The notes under the pieces were generated by a model, which saw only the letters and a list, made by a program, of their open reading frames with translations, was not told the origin of the DNA and did no database searches. This document shows positions 21,751 to 27,662 of a DNA stretch of 27,662 bases, in pieces (within the stretch, counting starts at the first letter, position 1; each line of letters begins with the position of its first letter). The stretch lies in NCBI GenBank assembly GCA_050701635.1, contig JBOGDF010000021.1, forward strand, positions 1-27,662. The letters are read 5' to 3'. Both the position numbers and the translations under genes were made by a program. This stretch comes from WHSM01 sp050701635. Its GTDB lineage: Bacteria > Actinomycetota > Actinomycetes > Mycobacteriales > Micromonosporaceae.

Positions 21751-21755
21751 GGGTC

Positions 21756-22247
21756 TCAGACGGCGTACAGCGCGGCGCTGCAGATCCGGAACACCCGCTG
21801 GTCGTACGTGTACTTGTAGTAGCCGTCGGCGCACCGGTATACGTACGAGCCGTACCGCCAGCGCCACGCGTTGCGCGCCGTACGGCCGTTGCCGCACGCC
21901 ACTGTGGGGGAGTAGCAGTTGTATCCGCCGCCGGGATCGCGCCAGCAGCCGTTCTTGAACCACTTGTCGGTGCCGCAGTACGCGCTGGAGTACGGCGCAC
22001 CGGTGCAGACCTTGTTGTCGTAGCTGTAGCCGCCGCAGTCGGTGTATTCGGTGCCCACCGTGGCGTACGCCGGCCGGCTCATCGGGATCCAGCTCACCGC
22101 GGTGATGCCCAATGCCATGCCGCCGAGCCCGATGGTGCGGAGGAACCCCCGGCGTTTCATCGGCGGGGCCCGGAACGTCAGCCGCCGGGGTTCGAAGCTG
22201 CCTTCTGGCGGGGTGTCGACCAGTGGGACGTGTGCGATGGAGGACAT
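21756..22247 (-). CDS. TAT-exported Cys/Tyr-rich protein
   Basis: 163 aa. A 30-residue leader precedes a twin-arginine signal (KRRGFLR at 31-37, then GGMALGITAVSWIPM) with cleavage expected after AYA at 62. The mature part of about 101 residues has 8 cysteines, 15 tyrosines and 4 tryptophans, with units such as TDCGGYSYDNKVC and KNGCWRDPGGGYNC. Folding by four disulfides is likely. The number and spacing of Cys differ from methylamine dehydrogenase light chain (MauA), so that identity is not claimed, but the setting is similar: small, exported folded, Cys-rich, Trp-containing, next to a dedicated thioredoxin-like protein. AGGAG lies 5 bases upstream, inside the end of the preceding gene. TAT export implies folding or cofactor insertion in the cytoplasm. 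Confidence 0.8.
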   Translation of the reverse strand: MSSIAHVPLVDTPPEGSFEPRRLTFRAPPMKRRGFLRTIGLGGMALGITAVSWIPMSRPAYATVGTEYTDCGGYSYDNKVCTGAPYSSAYCGTDKWFKNGCWRDPGGGYNCYSPTVACGNGRTARNAWRWRYGSYVYRCADGYYKYTYDQRVFRICSAALYAV

Positions 22248-22248
22248 G

Positions 22249-22746
22249 TCAACTCCTGGCGGGGGTGGGTACGGCGGACAGGGAGGAGAGCTGGCCGGCG
22301 AGATCGGCGGGGTCGACGACCGGCCGCGCGTGGACGATCACGCCGTCGGCGTCGGTGACCACCAGGGCGGGGACCCACGGCAGGTCCAGTTCGCGGAAGA
22401 GCTCTTCGTCGATCAGCGCACCGGGACCGGTGAACTCCGGCCAGTCCTCGGCACGGCGGTACGAGACCACCTGCAACCGCAGCTGCGGGTAGCTCGCCGG
22501 CAGCGTGTCGAATGCTTCGAGCTGCGGCCGGCACAGGGTGCACGCCGGGTCCACGACCAGCGACGCGGTGGACGCACCGGCGAGGGCGTCGATACGGCGG
22601 CCGGTCAGCGGCGTGGCGGTCGAGGCGCCGAGGCCGCCGATGGCGGCCTGCAGCTCGCGGACCATCCGGAGCAGCCCCGCCACGGCGAAGGCCAACAGGA
22701 TGAGCAGCGCCCAGGCGAGGACCAGCCCCGCGCCCGTCGCGGTCAT
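22249..22746 (-). CDS. Membrane-anchored thioredoxin-like protein (MauD/TlpA type)
   Basis: 165 aa. One N-terminal transmembrane helix (LVLAWALLILLAFAVAGLL, about 8-26) is followed by a linker and a thioredoxin-like domain. The active site is DPACTLCRPQL, with Cys69 and Cys72; PWVPALVVTDADG near the end provides the cis-Pro region. The order, one anchor then an exported CxxC domain, is that of MauD and of resA/TlpA-type oxidoreductases, which form or rearrange disulfides outside the membrane. Its ATG overlaps the preceding stop (ATGA), and its own stop is one base before the Cys-rich gene. The obvious client is that Cys-rich protein. Confidence 0.83.
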   Translation of the reverse strand: MTATGAGLVLAWALLILLAFAVAGLLRMVRELQAAIGGLGASTATPLTGRRIDALAGASTASLVVDPACTLCRPQLEAFDTLPASYPQLRLQVVSYRRAEDWPEFTGPGALIDEELFRELDLPWVPALVVTDADGVIVHARPVVDPADLAGQLSSLSAVPTPARS

Positions 22747-23483
22747 GGCGTACTCCAGGTGATGTTGAGAGTGGTCAGGAACTCCGCCGCGGCCCCATCG
22801 TCGGCGGTGTCACCGGGGTTGGCGATGAGTTCGGCGATCGCGTTGGTCGTACCGAGAATCAGGGTGTCCTTGCGGGCGCGCTTGACCTCACCGTTGTCGG
22901 TGCCCTCCTTGCGCCAGATCTCGCCGTGCCGCGCGGGCGCACCCCGCCACGCCGGCGCCGGCGTGTCCGCCTCGTGAGGACGCTGGATGTGGAGGTCGCC
23001 GACCCCAGGAATGATCTTGAATACGTGGAAGGGCTCGAACTCGACGGCACGCCGCGGCGCCATGCGGACACCGTCCTGCGTGTCGGTGATCCGGAATGCG
23101 TCGAAGAGCCGGACGAAGCGGTCGGAGCCGATCCTGGGACCGGTACGGAGGTTCACCACCTCGTGCCACGGGCCGCGCCACGACGCCAGCATCTCGCCGC
23201 GTTGCGGGTCGTACCCCACCAGCAGCTCCGCGTCACGGTACGGATGCACGGTCGTGTCGGTGAGGCCGTGAAGCTGGGCACGGTCGTCGCGCCTCGGCGC
23301 TACGGAGAAGCTCTCCCTGGTCCCGGCGGTCCGCGCCATGAACAGGCAGTTCCAGATGCCGCTGGTGTCCAGGTCGGGGGCCGCGATCGTGACGCGCGAG
23401 CCGTCGGGCAGCAGGAAGCTGTCGTCGCCGGCGTCGCGGCGTCCTGGTGATGGCGGGCGGGTGGGAGATTCAGTCACGGTCAT
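22743..23483 (-). CDS. Unknown 246-aa protein, first gene of the Cys-rich operon
   Basis: No family recognised. No signal peptide. After a disordered Pro/Arg-rich start it is beta-rich (FLLPDGSRVTIAAPDLDTSG; AELLVGYDPQRGEMLASWRG; VEFEPFHVFKIIPGVGDLHI), with charged loops and a helical region containing TLILGTTNAIAELIANPGD. ATG 23483 was chosen because GGAG lies 6 bases upstream; the frame opens to 23501. Its stop overlaps the thioredoxin gene start, so the operon is translationally coupled from the first gene. It is probably cytosolic and could modify or chaperone the Cys-rich precursor before TAT export, which is a guess from context. The 190 bases upstream should contain the operon promoter. 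Confidence 0.68.
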   Translation of the reverse strand: MTVTESPTRPPSPGRRDAGDDSFLLPDGSRVTIAAPDLDTSGIWNCLFMARTAGTRESFSVAPRRDDRAQLHGLTDTTVHPYRDAELLVGYDPQRGEMLASWRGPWHEVVNLRTGPRIGSDRFVRLFDAFRITDTQDGVRMAPRRAVEFEPFHVFKIIPGVGDLHIQRPHEADTPAPAWRGAPARHGEIWRKEGTDNGEVKRARKDTLILGTTNAIAELIANPGDTADDGAAAEFLTTLNITWSTP

Positions 23484-23676
23484 GATCACTCCAGCTGCCA
23501 CGCGCCGGGCGCCGACCGCCTGGCGGATGCCTGAGCATGCTGTGCGTCGCTCATAAACGGCTCACAAATCTCTCTGCTCCCAGGGAGCCGGCACGCCCGT
23601 CAACAGCGTCCCGAGTGACGACACCTGGCGGCGGTGGCGGCCGTCCCGGGAAGTCGGCGCACCCAGGACCCGGGAC

Positions 23677-24357
23677 TCAGCTCGCGCTCAGCGGGGCGGT
23701 CCGCACCGCGTCCCGAAGGTGTGCGATCAGCTGGTCGCGGAAGCCTTCCAACGCTTGGCGTACCCACTGCTCGGCGACATCGGGCTGATCGGCGGCGAGC
23801 GCCTCGACCAGCTCGGCGTGCTGATGCGTCAGCGTGTCTCCGAAACCGCCGTGGGCCAGGCCGATGTGCTGTGCCCGCTCGGCGTGGTGGAGCAGGGTGG
23901 CAAGGATGTCTACCAGCCGCTGGTTGCCGCTGGCCCGCGCCACCGCCAGGTGGAACTCCCGGTTGGCGGTGAGGAACGCGGCACGGCTGTCCGGGTCATT
24001 CGGCTGGTACGCGGCGCACACCGCGTCGAGCCCGCGGAGCCGCGCCGGGTCGGCGCGACCGCAGGCCCGGCGGGCGGCGAGGATCTCGAGGCTGAGGCGC
24101 AGGTCGAAGACGTCCTCGACGTCGGCGATGGTGACGTCGGCGACCCGGTGCCCCTGCCGAGGTACGGCGGTGACCAGCCGCTCATGCCGCAGCCGGGCGA
24201 GCGCGCCGCGGACCGCCGCCTTGCCGAGCTCGTACCGGGTGGCGAGCTGAGCTTCGCTGACCGCGCTGCCCGGCGGTAGCGCGAGCTGCACGATTTCCTG
24301 GCGCAGCCTCCGGTACGCCCGATCCACCAGTTGATCCACCACTGCGTCCCTTGACAT
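23677..24357 (-). CDS. GntR-family regulator (FadR/FCD type)
   Basis: 226 aa. The N-terminal winged helix (residues 10-75) shows YRRLRQEIVQLALPPGSAVS, ELGKAAVRGALARLRHERLV and the wing PRQGHRVADV. The FCD effector domain follows (about 80-215) with DVFDLRLSLEILAARRA, ANREFHLAVARASGNQRLVD and the metal-site His in the THQHAELVEAL helix. The start codon lies within a TGACATGTCA palindrome, so the protein very likely represses itself and the divergent decarboxylase gene. In the known Burkholderia dgd pair the regulator is LysR-type (DgdR), so this is a different control of the same enzyme. Confidence 0.9.
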   Translation of the reverse strand: MSRDAVVDQLVDRAYRRLRQEIVQLALPPGSAVSEAQLATRYELGKAAVRGALARLRHERLVTAVPRQGHRVADVTIADVEDVFDLRLSLEILAARRACGRADPARLRGLDAVCAAYQPNDPDSRAAFLTANREFHLAVARASGNQRLVDILATLLHHAERAQHIGLAHGGFGDTLTHQHAELVEALAADQPDVAEQWVRQALEGFRDQLIAHLRDAVRTAPLSAS

Positions 24358-24384
24358 GTCAGTTCTACGCTGCTGACATGTCAG
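24351..24384. promoter_or_regulatory. Twin operator on the -35/-10 boxes of the decarboxylase gene
   Basis: TGACATGTCA occurs twice (24352-24361 and 24374-24383), centre to centre 22 bp or two helical turns. The right copy extends to a 12-bp palindrome. The left copy contains TTGACA (24351-24356), and exactly 17 bases later TGACAT begins the right copy, so the pair fits a -35/-10 promoter whose two boxes are each covered by one operator. The left copy also covers the GntR start codon. A GntR dimer on each site would block both genes. Confidence 0.8.
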
Positions 24385-24405
24385 CTTAGCGGAAGGAGCT
24401 CAGCC

Positions 24406-25695
24406 ATGGTCGACACGAAACACCTGATCCGGTACGGCGGTGAGTTCGTCGACGAGGTCATCGAGCGCGCCGAGGGCTCGTGGCTGACCACCACCGACGG
24501 CCGCCGGATCCTCGACTTCACCAGCGGCCAGATGTGCGCCACCATCGGGCACAGCCACCCGGCCGTGGTCGCCGCGCTCTCCGAGGCGGCGCAGCAGGTG
24601 ATCCACCTGTTCAGCGGGATGCTGGCCCCCGCCGTGCTTGAGCTGGCGGCCGAGCTGGCCGCGCTGCTGCCCGACCCGTTGGACAAGCTGCTGCTGGTCA
24701 ACACGGGCAGCGAGTCCAACGAGGCCGCGCTGCGGATCGCGAAGCTGCACACTGGCGGCTTCGAGGTGCTCGGGCTTTCCGGCTCGTGGCACGGCATGAC
24801 CTCCGGCGCCGCTTCGAGCACGTACTCCGCCGGCCGCCGCGGGTACGGCCCGGGGCTGCCCGGAACCATGGCCCTGCCCACCCCGAACTGTTACCGCTGC
24901 CCGATCGCGCACTGCCGGGACCGCTGCGACCTGACCTGCCTCGAGGTCGGGATGAGCCTCGCCGACAGCCAGGCCACCGGGGCGTACGCCGCCGTGGTGG
25001 TCGAGCCGGTGCTGTCCGCCGGTGGAATCGTGCCGCTGCCGCCCGGCTACCTGAGCCGGCTCGCCGCGCTGTGCCGGGAGCGCGGGTTGCTGCTGATCGT
25101 CGACGAGGCGCAGACCGCGATGGGGCGCACCGGGGAGCTGTTCGCCAGCCACGCGATGGGGGTGGTGCCGGACATCATGACGCTGTCCAAGACGCTCGGC
25201 GGGGGCCTGCCGCTGGCCGCGACCGCCACCAACGCCGACATCGAACAGGACTGCGCCGACAAGGGCTTGCTGTACTTCACCTCGCACGTGTCCGATCCGT
25301 TGCCGGCCGCGGTCGGCCTCGCAGTGCTACGGATCATCGTGACCGACCGCCTCGTTGAGCGCGCCCGGGTACTCGGGGCCAGGCTGCGGGAGGGACTGCG
25401 GGCACTCGCCGACACACACGAGGCGATCGGGGACGTACGCGGGATGGGGCTGCTGCTCGGGGTGGACGTGGTGACGGATCGGGACACCCGTACCCCCGAC
25501 GAAGGTCTTGGAGGCGCCGTGACCCGGCGCTGCCTGGAGCTCGGGCTCAACGTGAACATCGTGAAGTTCCGGGGGATGGGCAGCGTGCTGCGACTGGCGC
25601 CCCCGCTGACCACCACCGACGCCGAGATCGACCTCGGCCTGGAGCTGCTCGACCAGGCGTTCACCGACGCCGGCGCGCTAGCGCGCCGTCCATGA
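24406..25695 (+). CDS. dgdA: 2,2-dialkylglycine decarboxylase (PLP, class III aminotransferase fold)
   Basis: 429 aa. A PLP enzyme that decarboxylates 2,2-dialkylglycines such as 2-aminoisobutyrate and then transaminates pyruvate. PLP-site motifs are clear: NTGSESNEAALRIAK, VDEAQTAMGRTG and LSKTLGGGLPLAA with Lys262. The active-site residues I recall for the Burkholderia enzyme (Gln52, Trp138, Met141, Lys272, Arg406) all have counterparts exactly ten positions earlier: Gln42, Trp128, Met131, Lys262, Arg396. That constant offset argues for this activity over ornithine- or GABA-type relatives. It differs by a Cys-rich insert-like segment (NCYRCPIAHCRDRC, then DLTC) at about 158-175. GGAAGGAG precedes the ATG. 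Substrate in this organism could be Aib from peptaibols; that is inference. Confidence 0.88.
   Translation: MVDTKHLIRYGGEFVDEVIERAEGSWLTTTDGRRILDFTSGQMCATIGHSHPAVVAALSEAAQQVIHLFSGMLAPAVLELAAELAALLPDPLDKLLLVNTGSESNEAALRIAKLHTGGFEVLGLSGSWHGMTSGAASSTYSAGRRGYGPGLPGTMALPTPNCYRCPIAHCRDRCDLTCLEVGMSLADSQATGAYAAVVVEPVLSAGGIVPLPPGYLSRLAALCRERGLLLIVDEAQTAMGRTGELFASHAMGVVPDIMTLSKTLGGGLPLAATATNADIEQDCADKGLLYFTSHVSDPLPAAVGLAVLRIIVTDRLVERARVLGARLREGLRALADTHEAIGDVRGMGLLLGVDVVTDRDTRTPDEGLGGAVTRRCLELGLNVNIVKFRGMGSVLRLAPPLTTTDAEIDLGLELLDQAFTDAGALARRP
25671..25688. terminator. 18-bp palindrome at the end of the decarboxylase gene
   Basis: CGGCGCGCTAGCGCGCCG is a perfect palindrome in the last codons of the gene. 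As RNA it could fold as a 7-bp GC stem with a CTAG loop and may help stop transcription. A weaker CACCTG/CAGGTG hairpin follows at 25701-25720, before the convergent gene. Confidence 0.4.
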
Positions 25696-25727
25696 ACGTT
25701 CACCTGATCGTTGCCAGGTGCACGGTG

Positions 25728-26597
25728 CTATTGGCCGGTGACGGTGCGGCCGAGCGAGCGGTAACCGGCCTGGTTGGGGCTGAAGGCGAGGTCGATGGCC
25801 ACGGGGACGGCGACCGCCAGGGAGTGCAACGGTTGGGCGGGGCGGGTGTTCAGCTGGAGAACGTAACAGCCGAGCACCGCCTGCGGACCCAGCACCCCCG
25901 GCCGGGAGTAGCCGCCGAGCTTGTGCACGCGGCCGATCGGGTGCTTGGCGGCGTCGGTGATGGTGAACCCGCGCAGGAGGGTGTTGTCGGAGATGAGCTT
26001 GCCGAGGTCTCGGCCACCGGCCTGGAGCCCGAACCTGACCTTGCCCATGACGTTCTCCTGCCGCAGCAGGCCGATCTCGCCGCCGGTGGGGGCGGTCAGC
26101 GTGGCCTTGCTCTTCCAGACCTTCTTGTGCGCCAGCCGCGCCCAGGGTTTGCCGGACCGGTCGACAAACGCGATCCGGTCGGTGTTGTCGTGGTCCATCA
26201 GCTCTCCGAAGGAGGCCTCGGCCGGGTCGAGCTTCTCGGCGACCAGCTCGTGGCACCGTCCCACGATCGTCCCGGACGGGCTGACAATGCTGTACCGGAG
26301 CCCCTCGCCGAGGCCGGTTTCCCACTGGTAAAGGATCAGCACCGACTCGCCGAACAGGGTCCCGTCGCCCGCACCGGCCCGCTGCACACCTGCTTCGGCG
26401 AGAATGTCCCGGATCTGCGCGTGATCGAGATGATCGTCCTCGGCCGCCGCCGGCTGGGCGCCTGCTGTGGCGGGCGTCGGGTCAGCCGGCGTGGCACTGT
26501 TGTCGGTCACGTGCTCCGTCCAGGCGCGGCCGTCCCAGTAGCGGTGTTGGTGGCGCCTGCTCGGGTCGGGGTACCAGCCGGCCGGGTATTCGGACAT
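25728..26597 (-). CDS. DUF2510 + scramblase/LURP-one-like protein
   Basis: 289 aa. The start is a DUF2510 module: YPAGWYPDPSRRHQHRYWDG, then RAWTEHV, a short Trp-rich unit of actinobacterial membrane-associated proteins. A Pro/Ala linker covers about 36-55. The remainder resembles the phospholipid scramblase/LURP-one beta-barrel: ILYQWETGLGEGLRYSIVSP, RENVMGKVRFGL-type strands, LLRGFTITDAAKHPIGRVHK and a closing VAVPVAIDLAFSPNQ-type hydrophobic strand. No signal peptide. Family membership for the C-terminal part is by pattern only. The stop faces the decarboxylase gene convergently. ATG 26597 was chosen over the open frame to 26660 because DUF2510 begins there and a TATATT box lies 6 bases upstream. 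Confidence 0.75.
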   Translation of the reverse strand: MSEYPAGWYPDPSRRHQHRYWDGRAWTEHVTDNSATPADPTPATAGAQPAAAEDDHLDHAQIRDILAEAGVQRAGAGDGTLFGESVLILYQWETGLGEGLRYSIVSPSGTIVGRCHELVAEKLDPAEASFGELMDHDNTDRIAFVDRSGKPWARLAHKKVWKSKATLTAPTGGEIGLLRQENVMGKVRFGLQAGGRDLGKLISDNTLLRGFTITDAAKHPIGRVHKLGGYSRPGVLGPQAVLGCYVLQLNTRPAQPLHSLAVAVPVAIDLAFSPNQAGYRSLGRTVTGQ

Positions 26598-26603
26598 GCC
26601 GGC

Positions 26604-26609
26604 AATATA
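26604..26609 (-). promoter_or_regulatory. Likely -10 box, leaderless DUF2510 transcript
   Basis: TATATT on the minus strand ends 6 bases before the ATG at 26597. That distance puts transcription start at or next to the A of the start codon, as in actinobacterial leaderless mRNAs. No ribosome binding site is seen, which agrees. Confidence 0.5.
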
Positions 26610-26709
26610 CCGACCGCCGTTGTCGCACGAAGCTGTCGCGGGAAACGGGAGCCTGGCCAACCGCGAACCACGCCGTACGCCACAGCGCCGGGAATGGCGA
26701 GCACCCGCC

Positions 26710-27550
26710 TCACGCCAGGTGGTTCAGGAAGGCGTACAGGCTGGTGGCGAGTTCGGCGGGGGTGTCCTCATGCACCAGGTGTCCGGCTCTGGGAAAGACA
26801 CGAAGCCGTGCATCGGGGATGCGCGAGGCGAGTTCACGGCCGCGTGCCACGGGGACCCAGGTATCGTCCTCACCCCAGCACACCAGGACAGGGATATCGA
26901 TGTCGCCGTACCGGTGCTGCATTTCAACCGTGTAGTCCTGGTCATCGAGACGGGCGGTGAGCTGGCGGTAGAAGGCCGACTGCCCGGCTTCGCCGAGCCA
27001 GGGTGTGACCAGAGCATCGAGGGTGGCTGGCGGAAGTCCACGGCTGCTGGCCGAGTTCACGTACTCGCGCACCAACGCGGCGTGTATGCGGGGCGGGAGT
27101 CGGTCGAACACCCGTGCGTGTTCGCCGACCAGGCGGAAGAAGGGGCTGCCCCAAGGGGCCAGGGCGACGGCGTCGACCAGGGCGAGCCGACGGTACCGAG
27201 CACCGTGCCGCAGGTGGGCCCCCAGCGCGACGGCACCTCCGGAGTCGTGGGCCACCACCAGCGGTTCGGTCAGTCCCCAGTGCTGCAGGAGGTCGGCGAA
27301 GACGCCGGCCAGCGCCGCCAGGGAGATGTCCTGTCCGTCGGATTTCTCCGAGAGTCCGTAGCCGGGCATGTCCCAGACGTACACCTGGTGATGTGGGGCG
27401 AGTGCGTGGGTGATGCCCGCGCCAGATGTACGAAGAGAACGGTGTGCCGTGCAGCAGCACGACGGGTTCCGATTCCGGATCGCCGTACCGGCTCCAGCGG
27501 ACCAGACCCGAGGCACTGGTGTACGTGCGGTCCAGCCGCCAGTCATCCAT
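26710..27550 (-). pseudogene. Alpha/beta hydrolase (epoxide hydrolase/dehalogenase-like), frameshifted
   Basis: From ATG 27550 the frame reads DDWRLDRTYTSASGLVRWSR through the oxyanion motif VVLLHGTPFSSYIW and then loses sense. The rest of the enzyme continues in another frame: HHQVYVWDMPGYGLSEKSD, the nucleophile elbow VVAHDSGGAVALG with Asp, acid region CWGEDDTWVP and His in RAGHLVHED. Removing one base from the CCC at 27416-27418 (GGG in the gene) joins them into about 279 residues. An Asp nucleophile points to epoxide hydrolase or haloalkane dehalogenase rather than to a Ser esterase. All catalytic residues are kept, so this is either a very recent mutation or a sequence error. GGAGGA lies upstream of the ATG. 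Confidence 0.75.
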
Positions 27551-27662
27551 GGCACCGTCCTCCTTGTCGGTCTTCCGCGTGTGGTCCCAACGATGCCGTA
27601 GCGGGACACCGCGACGCTGGTCGGTGGAAAGCCAGTTCGCGCCGGCCTGGCTGGATCCAGGC

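Noticed and set aside
20465..22000. Minus-strand 511-aa frame crossing the Cys-rich operon and the reductase
   Set aside because: Arg/Ala-rich, and it crosses several genes with real motifs in another frame of the same strand.
21756..22247. Methylamine dehydrogenase light chain (MauA)
   Set aside because: The Cys count (8, against about 12) and motifs differ, and no heavy chain gene is present. Only the gene neighbourhood logic is similar.
1..27662. CRISPR array or rRNA genes
   Set aside because: No regular repeat-spacer pattern and no rRNA core sequences were seen.

Overview
The window is high-GC DNA (around 70% by eye) with frequent GTG starts, strong GGAGG-type ribosome binding sites and large spurious antisense frames. 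Gene content (TAT substrate, LPxTG anchor, GntR/FCD regulator, DUF2510 protein, FtsK-type ATPase without membrane segments) points to a filamentous actinobacterium. I lean towards Micromonosporaceae, but that is a judgement from gene style, not a database match.

Layout. (1) 1-5.8 kb is ordinary secreted-enzyme chromosome: the 3' part of a subtilisin-like protease, a convergent penicillin-acylase-family Ntn hydrolase, and a GH25 lysozyme with a sortase signal. (2) A tRNA-Leu(GAG) at 5856-5943 marks the edge of an accessory island of about 14 kb. An AbrB-like protein and a complete tyrosine recombinase lie immediately downstream of the tRNA. The island then carries a coiled-coil Mrr-type endonuclease, a RAMA-domain protein, an AbiE-type nucleotidyltransferase cut by an IS1634-like element, an HTH (xis-like) protein, a three-lobed FtsK/EccC-like ATPase with a set of very small helical and membrane proteins, an RHH pair, and an ISL3-family transposase remnant. 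I found no convincing distal att copy.

(3) 20.0-23.5 kb is a recombined flank. It holds a dihydrofolate-reductase-family protein, then a head-on fusion of an AraC and an HxlR fragment. Next comes a four-gene operon on the minus strand: an unknown 246-aa protein, a membrane-tethered CxxC thioredoxin-like protein, a TAT-exported Cys/Tyr-rich protein and a polytopic membrane protein. The last is interrupted by an in-frame TGA. The layout recalls the MauD/MauE/MauA logic of methylamine dehydrogenase maturation, but the exported protein is not recognisably MauA. (4) 23.7-25.7 kb is a divergent GntR / 2,2-dialkylglycine decarboxylase pair controlled by two TGACATGTCA palindromes placed on the -35 and -10 boxes. 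(5) The end holds a DUF2510/scramblase-like protein and a frameshifted alpha/beta hydrolase.

The most interesting units are the FtsK-centred cassette (13.2-18.1 kb), the Mrr + RAMA neighbourhood (7.8-10.1 kb) and the Cys-rich export operon (21.0-23.5 kb). Three broken frames can each be repaired by removing one base from a G/C run, so either decay or homopolymer error in the assembly must be considered before calling them pseudogenes.
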